Below are positions 6,748 through 11,339 of a stretch of DNA of 11,339 nucleotides, one piece after another. Made by a program: the position numbers and the translations under genes. The DNA comes from Proteobacteria bacterium SPGG2 (lineage in GTDB: Bacteria > Pseudomonadota > Gammaproteobacteria > Acidiferrobacterales > SPGG2). The notes beneath the pieces were generated by a model. That model had not been told where the DNA came from, made no database searches, and saw nothing but the letters and a program-made list of their open reading frames with translations. Every line of letters begins with the position of its first letter. Position 1 is the stretch's first letter. The stretch is from positions 1-11,339 of the forward strand of contig LXTK01000287.1 in assembly GCA_001643475.1 (NCBI GenBank). Direction: 5' to 3'.

Positions 6748-7374
6748 ATGGATGCGGTCCCCAAGCAGCCGCCACCGGGGGGCGAAGACCTGGCAGATGA
6801 GCGGCAACTGGTCGCGCGACTGCGGGTTGGCGATGGCGCCAGTTACGAGCAGCTCGTGCGCACCTATGGTGGGCGCCTGCTGGCCGTCGCCCGGCGGCTG
6901 GTGCGAAACGAAGAAGACGCGCGCGACTGCGTGCAGGAAGCGTTTCTGCAAGCCTTCCGCAACATCGAAAAATTCGAGCAGCGTGCATCGCTGGGGAGCT
7001 GGCTTCATCGCATCGTCGTCAATGCCGCACTCATGAAACTGCGGGCGCGGGCGCGGCGCCCGGAAGCGTCAATCGAGGATTTACTACCGCAGTTCGATGC
7101 AGACGGGCAGCGCATCGAGCCCGAGGCCGAGTTGGCCGTATCGCTCGAGTTGCTGGAGCGCAGGGAGGTCCGCGAGGCGGTGCGTCGTGCGATCGATCAA
7201 CTGCCCGACGGCTATCGTAACGTTTTGCTCATTCGTGACATCGAAGGTTATGACACCGCGGAGACCGCAGCGCTGCTCGGATTGACACCGGGCGCGGTCA
7301 AGACCCGCCTGCACCGCGCCCGCACCGCGTTGAAGTCGTTGTTGGCGCCCGTTATTCGGGGAGGAAAACCATGA
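6748..7374 (+). CDS. ECF-family RNA polymerase sigma factor
   Basis: A 208-residue ECF sigma factor. Region 2 (about residues 33-100) carries YEQLVRTYGGRLLAVARRL, RNEEDARDCVQEAFLQAF and GSWLHRIVVN, which bind core polymerase and the -10. Region 4 (about 150-200) carries LPDGYRNVLLIRDIEGY and the helix-turn-helix ETAALLGLTPGAVKTRLHRA, which reads the -35. There is no region 1 or 3, as expected. The start is uncertain: no Shine-Dalgarno site is seen before 6748, and the frame is open to an ATG at 6679. I prefer 6748 because the extension overlaps the divergent promoter and lacks family sequence. The stop overlaps the anti-sigma start (ATGA), so translation is coupled. It most likely recognises the five TGTAACC-N14-GGC(A/G)TCTAA promoters around it. 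No such promoter precedes the sigma gene itself in its own direction. Confidence 0.95.
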   Translation: MDAVPKQPPPGGEDLADERQLVARLRVGDGASYEQLVRTYGGRLLAVARRLVRNEEDARDCVQEAFLQAFRNIEKFEQRASLGSWLHRIVVNAALMKLRARARRPEASIEDLLPQFDADGQRIEPEAELAVSLELLERREVREAVRRAIDQLPDGYRNVLLIRDIEGYDTAETAALLGLTPGAVKTRLHRARTALKSLLAPVIRGGKP

Positions 7375-7682
7375 AAGCCGAAAAAACTGTGTTTAAAAAG
7401 TTGAGCGCACTGGCCATGCGCACCATGCCGCTGATGGTCACCTGCCAAGAGCTCGAGGGTTTTATGGTCGATTACCTCGACGGGACACTACCCAGGGCTC
7501 AGCGCCGCAAATTTGACCTGCATCTTCGCCTGTGTCCGGACTGTTGGCGTTACCTCGAGGCGTACCAACGGACGATTAGCCTGAGCCAGGCCGCCTGCCG
7601 TGACCCCGATGCGCCGGTGCCGGCCGACGTGCCGGAAGAACTTGTGAAAGCGATCCTCGCGGCACGTGAAAAGGATGCCTAA
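7371..7682 (+). CDS. Soluble zinc-finger anti-sigma factor
   Basis: A 103-residue protein with the zinc-binding anti-sigma (ZAS) signature: C25 at the start of the helix (TCQELEGFMVDYLDG), then H51-xxx-C55-xx-C58 in HLRLCPDC. No transmembrane segment follows, so it acts in the cytoplasm, like RsrA or ChrR and unlike membrane-anchored anti-sigmas. It should hold the adjacent sigma factor inactive until its signal arrives. In some relatives the cysteines form a disulfide on oxidation and release zinc and sigma; whether that happens here is inference. The start overlaps the sigma stop by four bases (ATGA) and GGAGGAAAA lies just upstream. The first 20 residues (KKLSALAMRTMPLM) are a basic extension before the finger. 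Confidence 0.9.
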   Translation: MKAEKTVFKKLSALAMRTMPLMVTCQELEGFMVDYLDGTLPRAQRRKFDLHLRLCPDCWRYLEAYQRTISLSQAACRDPDAPVPADVPEELVKAILAAREKDA

Positions 7683-7758
7683 ATTCAGGCGCTGCGTCGC
7701 CTAGACCCCCGATCAAGTGACATGCCGGCCAACCGCATTCCACTGTCCCGTCTGACTC

Positions 7759-7788
7759 TGTAACCACCATCGCGCCTCTGGCGTCTAA
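7759..7788 (+). promoter_or_regulatory. ECF-type promoter copy 4, reading toward the lipoprotein
   Basis: TGTAACC at 7759-7765 and GGCGTCTAA at 7780-7788 are separated by 14 bp, one base different from copies 1-3. Transcription should start near 7796 and run to the lipoprotein at 7944, giving a leader of about 150 nt with no obvious gene. It lies downstream of the anti-sigma stop, so it makes a separate transcript. Confidence 0.75.
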
Positions 7789-7943
7789 CAATACATAGGC
7801 GCCCACCGAGATCCATTGGTTGCGCTTGTTGGCATTGGCTGACCAGCCGTACATCCCGGGTGCCGAATTGTTCGTCGATAGCGGCAAGCACAAATACGCG
7901 CTCTGAGAACTGAGGCACAAGACATTTTTTGAGGTAAATGCCT

Positions 7944-8198
7944 ATGAAGCCCTTCACAGGTATCTTGTTGACCGTTGTTGTGCTTCTTGCCGGGTGCGCT
8001 ACGACGCCAGCCACGGTACGGGCAGCGCCATCCGATTCCGGTTACTACCACGACCGCTACTATCCGCGCCATCACTACGGATTCCGTTACGGACACCGAT
8101 ACCATCCCCATCACCGGCGCTACTTTCCCCGCTACCACCATGGTTTCCGCTACGGACACAGATACCACCCCCGGTACCACTTTAGGTTCCGTCACTAG
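7944..8198 (+). CDS. His/Tyr/Arg-rich lipoprotein with internal repeat
   Basis: An 84-residue lipoprotein. Residues 1-17 are a signal peptide ending in the lipobox LLAGC with C18 as the lipidated residue. After a short linker the protein is almost entirely His, Tyr, Arg, Gly, Phe and Pro, with 13 histidines after C18. Two copies of a 16-residue unit, YPRHHYGFRYGHRYHP (40-55) and FPRYHHGFRYGHRYHP (61-76), are spaced 21 residues apart. Such composition suggests metal binding or electrostatic contact with LPS or peptidoglycan at the inner face of the outer membrane; this is inference. I chose ATG 7944 over 7938 because GAGGT lies eight bases before it and it starts directly with a normal signal peptide. 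ECF-type promoter copy 4 precedes it. Confidence 0.8.
   Translation: MKPFTGILLTVVVLLAGCATTPATVRAAPSDSGYYHDRYYPRHHYGFRYGHRYHPHHRRYFPRYHHGFRYGHRYHPRYHFRFRH
8061..8171 (+). repeat. Coding tandem repeat, 48-bp units with 63-bp period
   Basis: Units 8061-8108 and 8124-8171 encode the two His/Tyr/Arg-rich 16-residue repeats of the lipoprotein. At DNA level the units have diverged mostly at third positions (for example GGATTCCGTTACGGACACCG versus GGTTTCCGCTACGGACACAG). That indicates an old duplication kept under protein-level selection. Confidence 0.7.
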
Positions 8199-8253
8199 AC
8201 CCATGACAACCAAGGGGAATAGGATTTCCCACGCGCGGTCGGATGCGGCGGGT

Positions 8254-8283
8254 TGTAACCTCGGTACGGCGCCGGGCATCTAA
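8254..8283 (+). promoter_or_regulatory. ECF-type promoter copy 3, reading toward the 106-aa exported protein
   Basis: TGTAACC at 8254-8260 and GGCATCTAA at 8275-8283 are separated by 14 bp, identical to copies 1 and 2. The predicted start is near 8290, about 95 nt before the gene at 8386. It lies after the lipoprotein stop, so the exported protein has its own transcript. Confidence 0.8.
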
Positions 8284-8385
8284 GCAGAGACGGGGGCCGC
8301 CGCGTGGTTTGAGAGCGTGATGCGGCGTGCGGCTTCAAGAATTCGTTAACTAATCAACTAACGCAACGTTAATAGGAGATACATC

Positions 8386-8706
8386 ATGAAGATTATTCTT
8401 AGCACCACTTTGGCTGCGATACTTGGGCTTGGCTTAGCGACTTCTACGTTCGCTGCCCGAGCGGGCACATTGTCTTATGAAGACCTTTATGCCAAGGCGC
8501 AGAGTGAGATAACGAAGCAAATGGGACTCCCCTCACGGTTCACAACGGGCTTTCATAATGCAAAGGGCGTTCTTAATGACAGTAAAGCGGCGCATGAGGC
8601 GGGGGACAAAGACAAGGCACGCAAGCTCGCGAAAAAGGCACTGAGGCGGGCGCGGACGGCCCAACACTTCGCTGCTATGGAACGGCGGCAAGAGACAACG
8701 CGTTGA
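8386..8706 (+). CDS. Small exported helical protein of unknown function (106 aa)
   Basis: TAGGAG lies eight bases before the ATG. Residues 1-23 form a signal peptide (MKIILSTTLAAILGLGLA) with cleavage near TFA-AR. The mature part of about 80 residues is rich in Ala, Lys and Arg. A segment YEDLYAKAQSEITKQMGLP is followed by a long basic helix, SKAAHEAGDKDKARKLAKKA and LRRARTAQHF. No cysteine is present after the signal peptide. It is probably periplasmic. I recognise no family; the H-E-A-G-D-x-x-K-A pattern resembles helical repeats of small stress-induced periplasmic proteins, but only loosely. It is a single-gene unit between ECF-type promoter copy 3 and a terminator at 8773. Confidence 0.75.
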   Translation: MKIILSTTLAAILGLGLATSTFAARAGTLSYEDLYAKAQSEITKQMGLPSRFTTGFHNAKGVLNDSKAAHEAGDKDKARKLAKKALRRARTAQHFAAMERRQETTR

Positions 8707-8772
8707 CGTTGTTGCCGCGCTAGCCCGGGTCTTGTAACCCTGTAACGCGCAGCGCTGAGTATTAAAATCAAT

Positions 8773-8811
8773 GCAAGCCCGATTTGGCCAAGGGCCGAAC
8801 CGGGCTTGCTA
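8773..8811 (+). terminator. Factor-independent terminator after the 106-aa gene
   Basis: GCAAGCCCG (8773-8781) pairs perfectly with CGGGCTTGC (8801-8809). Inside the loop GGCC/GGCC (8786-8789, 8793-8796) forms a nested stem. A modest T-rich tail (TATTTAAT) follows. It lies about 65 bp after the stop at 8706 and just before the next promoter, so it separates the two units. Confidence 0.6.
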
Positions 8812-8870
8812 TTTAATGGTTACATAAAATCTCATCGCGGCTACCTCCCTATCGAAACAAAAACCGGCTC

Positions 8871-8900
8871 GGTAACCACCACCACGAGTTTGGCATCTAA
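8871..8900 (+). promoter_or_regulatory. ECF-type promoter copy 5, reading toward the 40-aa protein and FHA protease
   Basis: GGTAACC at 8871-8877 and GGCATCTAA at 8892-8900 are separated by 14 bp; only the first base of the -35 differs from copies 1-3. The predicted start is near 8907, about 85 nt ahead of the gene at 8992. Confidence 0.75.
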
Positions 8901-8991
8901 CGAACAACGCAAAGCAACCAACCGGGGTCCGCACATTGGCCTCGTGCGCTCGCCCATCCGTGCGACCACGAACACAAAGGAGTGAGCCGTC

Positions 8992-9114
8992 ATGAATCAA
9001 AATGCATCCGATCGCATTTATCGAGTTGATTTGACTGACGCAGCTGGCGTCGTGCATGCCTCGTTCGAGAAAACGATTCACATCCGTTATAAGATACCTG
9101 ATTCTGGGGGTTGA
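8992..9114 (+). CDS. 40-residue protein of unknown function
   Basis: AAAGGAGTGAG precedes the ATG with good spacing, the best ribosome binding site in this region. The product begins MNQNASDRIYRVDLTDAAG and ends IHIRYKIPDSGG. It is soluble, with short beta-strand-like stretches (RIYRVDLT, TIHIRYKI). There is no signal peptide, membrane segment or cysteine. I recognise no family. It is first in the transcript from ECF-type promoter copy 5, and its stop is 39 bp before the FHA protease start. It could act with the protease in the cytoplasm, or be a leader gene that sets its translation. Confidence 0.6.
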   Translation: MNQNASDRIYRVDLTDAAGVVHASFEKTIHIRYKIPDSGG

Positions 9115-9153
9115 TTTCTTGAACCTGGGTACGTCAGATTAGTCAAATCAAGT

Positions 9154-10650
9154 ATGGAGATGTCGACAGATACCGCCGGAATCACGCCTAGTCCGCGACC
9201 CATGGTGGTCCATCTCTCCGGCAGTCGCCGGGGAACCACTGAAAGGTTGAGCGGCGACACCTTGCGTATCGGCACCGCTGCCGATGCCGAGATTCATTTC
9301 CCAGCCGACCGTGAGCCACCTATTTCCCCGCTTCACGCGACCCTGCGAAGGCAGGGGGCTACCTATGAACTGCAGGCGGAGCCGGGTCAACCGGTTTGGG
9401 TCAATGGCCAACCGGTGACCCAGGCGACACTAGGGTCCGGCGACGTTGTGCGCATCGGTCAAGGTGGACCGCTGCTGCGTTTTCGTCTCTACAAAGGGGG
9501 GTCCAACGCCTACAAGTCGGTGGGCGATAGCCTGTCTGATTGTGTCGACTGCGCAAAGCATGGCGGAAAAACGCCGCTCGACCGAACCGCTATCTTCCTG
9601 GCCGGGATGCCTCGCGAGCTAGCCACGCAAACCGCCCCCTGGTTTCGTTCGGTGGTCGTGTTGTTGCTGGTAGTGCTGGGCGCTGGCATCACTATGCTGG
9701 CTTGGCGCAGCGTGCAACTGGAACAGCGCCTGGCAAGCGAACGAACGCGTTTGGTGGAAACGTTCGAGCGCTTAGCCACGCTCGAAGCCCGCACCGGCGC
9801 GGCCCAGCGAGTGATCTCGGCCGCGACTGGGTCCATCATCTTCATTCAGGGCGCGTACGGATTCGTAGAACCGGAGAGTCGCAAACCACTCCGTTACCTG
9901 GGATTGGGGCCGGATGGCCAACCACTTCGTAGCGGGTCCGATGAGCCCTTGATTACGCTTGAGGGTGACGGCCCTATCGTGGAACGCTTCTATACGGGTA
10001 CTGCGTTCGTTGCCAGTGAAGATGGTTTGTTGCTCACCAATCGTCATGTAGCCATCCCCTGGCGAGACGACGAGTCGGCGCAAGCACTCATTGCACAGGG
10101 ACTTGTTCCGGTAGCGCAACGGTTTGTTGGTTATTTGGCCGGCATCAAGCAGTCGTTTGATGTAGAGCTCGTGGTCGCGAGTGACGAGGCCGATGTTGCG
10201 GTCCTACGCTGCAGCGGTGTCACTGATCTTGCTAAACCGCTTACACTGAGTGAGACGACCCCCCAGCCTGGTGACGAGGTGATCGTGATGGGTTATCCCA
10301 CCGGTATTCGTGCCCTACTTGCGCGTGCGGACGAGGATTTCGTAAACAAGATTATGAGCGAGGGGCAGCCCGACTTTTGGCATGTTGTTCGTCGCTTGTC
10401 GGAGACTGGGCGCATTGCGCCACTCGCTACCCGTGGTATTGTTGGCCAGGTGACCGCGGCTGCGGTGGTGTACGATGCAGAGACCACCAGCGGTGGCAGC
10501 GGGGGGCCGGTTATTGGTTTAAACGGCGAGGTCGTGGCAGTAAACACAGCCATTCTGCCCGAATTCGGCGGCTCGAATCTGGGTGTGCCCGTGAAGCGCG
10601 CGCGTGAGCTTCTCGCGATCGCGCGCAAACAAGAGAATGCTTATGACTGA
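9154..10650 (+). CDS. FHA domain - transmembrane - trypsin-like (HtrA/S1C-like) serine protease
   Basis: A 498-residue membrane protein. Residues about 17-112 form a forkhead-associated domain: LRIG at 37-40, S58 and H61 in ISPLHA, N84-G85 in WVNGQ, then GDVVRIG. FHA domains bind phosphothreonine; the usual Arg after the first Gly is replaced here by Thr. A linker carries C130-x-x-C133. Residues 163-184 are one transmembrane helix, and 187-213 look like a coiled coil. The periplasmic protease domain has the triad H298 (LLTNRHVA), D347 (DEADVAVL) and S449 (SGGSGGPV). It ends shortly after the catalytic core with no PDZ domain, unlike DegP/DegS. Probable topology: FHA inside, protease outside, so it may link cytoplasmic phosphorylation to envelope proteolysis. 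The start is uncertain: ATGs at 9154 and 9160 both lack a clear ribosome binding site. It is likely cotranscribed with the 40-aa gene. Confidence 0.88.
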   Translation: MEMSTDTAGITPSPRPMVVHLSGSRRGTTERLSGDTLRIGTAADAEIHFPADREPPISPLHATLRRQGATYELQAEPGQPVWVNGQPVTQATLGSGDVVRIGQGGPLLRFRLYKGGSNAYKSVGDSLSDCVDCAKHGGKTPLDRTAIFLAGMPRELATQTAPWFRSVVVLLLVVLGAGITMLAWRSVQLEQRLASERTRLVETFERLATLEARTGAAQRVISAATGSIIFIQGAYGFVEPESRKPLRYLGLGPDGQPLRSGSDEPLITLEGDGPIVERFYTGTAFVASEDGLLLTNRHVAIPWRDDESAQALIAQGLVPVAQRFVGYLAGIKQSFDVELVVASDEADVAVLRCSGVTDLAKPLTLSETTPQPGDEVIVMGYPTGIRALLARADEDFVNKIMSEGQPDFWHVVRRLSETGRIAPLATRGIVGQVTAAAVVYDAETTSGGSGGPVIGLNGEVVAVNTAILPEFGGSNLGVPVKRARELLAIARKQENAYD

Positions 10651-10672
10651 TAACTGTTTAGAAAAACTCCAA

Positions 10673-10694
10673 GGGCTAACTCTAGCGCTAGCCC
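10673..10694 (+). terminator. Weak hairpin between protease and 35-aa gene
   Basis: GGGCTA (10673-10678) pairs with TAGCCC (10689-10694) around a 10-nt loop, followed by AAGTCTTCATT rather than a true T-tract. It could attenuate transcription into the small downstream gene. It also contains the 10-bp palindrome CTAGCGCTAG. Weakly supported. Confidence 0.25.
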
Positions 10695-10725
10695 AAGTCT
10701 TCATTACATCTGTGGGGATTTCGAA

Positions 10726-10833
10726 ATGAACTTCTGGCGATTCTGGAACGATCTGGACCATTGGAGCAGGGTTGGCCTCACAGTTGTCGCCGCAATCGTC
10801 ATATTCACGGCCATCTTGGTGTTTGTGTTCTAA
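10726..10833 (+). CDS. 35-residue single-span membrane protein
   Basis: ATG at 10726 opens MNFWRFWNDLDHWSRVGLTV, and a hydrophobic stretch (VAAIVIFTAILVFVF) then runs to TAA at 10833. It is a Trp-rich amphipathic N terminus followed by one transmembrane helix, inner-membrane by design. The upstream TGGGGA is a mediocre ribosome binding site. It lies 75 bp after the FHA protease on the same strand and may belong to its transcript, with a weak hairpin between. I recognise no family. It is the second one-helix mini-protein in this cluster, after the one at 6521-6616. Confidence 0.5.
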   Translation: MNFWRFWNDLDHWSRVGLTVVAAIVIFTAILVFVF

Positions 10834-10847
10834 CGATTTGCCCAACC

Positions 10848-11339
10848 TCAATCGGTTGTACTCCATTTCGTCTCGCCGGCGAATCGCTCCACGAGAAAGT
10901 CGATGAACACCCGAACCTTAGGCGGGAGGTGGCGTTGATGCGGGTACAAGGCATACAACGGAGTATCTTTAGGGATAATCTGAAACTCGGGAAGAACCTC
11001 AAGCAACCGGCCTTCTCCCAGCTCAACCCCGACTAGCCACGCTGGCAGCAAGATCAGGCCGAGCCCAGCCATCGCTGCGGCAACCAAAGACTCGCCATCA
11101 TCCGCAAAAAGACTTCCCGAAACGCGAACGTTCAGCGTACCTTTGCCTAGACGGAAACTCCATACATTGCTTCCCGCATGCGTTCTGAACGTCAAGCAGT
11201 TGTGATTTGCCAAGTCGGCGGGTACTTGTGGCGTGCCGGCCTTCTACAAGTAAGCCGGACTGGCGCAGACAATCCGGCGACCCGGTCCGATTTTGCGCGC
11301 AACTAAACTCGAATCACGAGGCCGACCTACCCTTATGGC
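10848..11339 (-). pseudogene. LysR-type transcriptional regulator, C-terminal part, interrupted by an amber codon
   Basis: The gene enters from the right edge and ends at TGA 10848-10850. The visible 163 codons are the effector-binding domain of a LysR regulator: AIRVGRPRDSSLVARKIGPG and RRIVCASPAYL, then after TAG at 11244-11246 KAGTPQVPADLANHNCL, followed by LVAAAMAGLGLILLPAWLV, LPPKVRVFIDFLVERF and a polar tail. The sequence is collinear with the family on both sides of the stop; the amber replaces the residue after SPAYL, usually a charged or polar one. Truncation there would remove about half of the effector domain, so the gene is probably inactive unless the stop is suppressed or is a sequencing error. 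The DNA-binding domain lies outside the window. It converges on the 35-aa gene with 14 bp between stops. Confidence 0.8.

Noticed and set aside
7785..8279. 164-codon minus-strand frame rich in Val/Met
   Set aside because: It is the antisense shadow of the lipoprotein repeats; it has no ribosome binding site and crosses two promoters facing the other way.
8733..8769. TGTAACC at 8733-8739 as a sixth ECF promoter
   Set aside because: At the fixed 14-bp spacing the -10 position reads GCTGAGTAT, which does not match GGCATCTAA; a terminator follows immediately.
1..11339. CRISPR arrays, tRNA or rRNA genes, insertion sequences
   Set aside because: I saw no regularly spaced short repeats, no tRNA-like cloverleaf or rRNA segments, and no transposase motifs. 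The five repeated 30-bp elements are promoters, not an array, since they face two ways and have unrelated spacers.

Overview
The window looks like chromosomal DNA of a Gram-negative, probably gammaproteobacterial, organism. It encodes signal peptides, a lipoprotein lipobox, an outer-membrane beta-barrel and a membrane-anchored periplasmic protease, and Shine-Dalgarno sites are strong in front of several genes. I cannot name the genus.

Layout. Positions 1-1527 are mostly a decaying flank. They hold the 5' end of an ABC-transporter solute-binding protein (minus strand), then the C-terminal remnant of a phosphonoacetaldehyde hydrolase (phnX, minus) fused back to back at about 1060 to the C-terminal remnant of an Old Yellow Enzyme flavin oxidoreductase (plus). 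Positions 1544-4076, all minus strand, hold a dodecin, a small conserved hypothetical protein, a dihydrolipoamide-dehydrogenase-like flavoprotein and a glutaredoxin. Positions 4376-5485 (minus) hold a YiiX-like permuted NlpC/P60 hydrolase behind an 83-residue protein. Positions 5579-6616 (minus) hold an outer-membrane barrel behind a 31-residue membrane protein. Positions 6748-7682 (plus) hold an ECF sigma factor overlapping a soluble zinc-binding anti-sigma factor. Positions 7944-10833 (plus) hold a His/Tyr/Arg-rich lipoprotein, a small exported helical protein, a 40-residue protein, a large FHA-transmembrane-trypsin-like protease and a 35-residue membrane protein. Positions 10848-11339 (minus) hold the C-terminal part of a LysR regulator interrupted by an amber codon.

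Main result. The same 30-bp promoter, TGTAACC-N14-GGC(A/G)TCTAA, occurs five times with identical spacing. Two copies point left, ahead of glutaredoxin/flavoprotein and ahead of the 31-residue protein/barrel. Three point right, ahead of the lipoprotein, the small exported protein, and the 40-residue protein/FHA protease. The AAC in the -35 and the CGTC/CATC-type -10 are typical of ECF promoters, and an ECF sigma/anti-sigma pair sits in the middle. I read this as one compact regulon of about 6.8 kb.

How it may work (inference). A stress signal, perhaps thiol oxidation or zinc loss at the HxxxCxxC site of the anti-sigma, frees the sigma factor. It then induces cytoplasmic disulfide repair (glutaredoxin plus flavoprotein disulfide reductase) together with envelope components. 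Glutaredoxin could re-reduce the anti-sigma and close a feedback loop. The YiiX operon, the dodecin and the sigma gene itself have no recognisable copy of the promoter.
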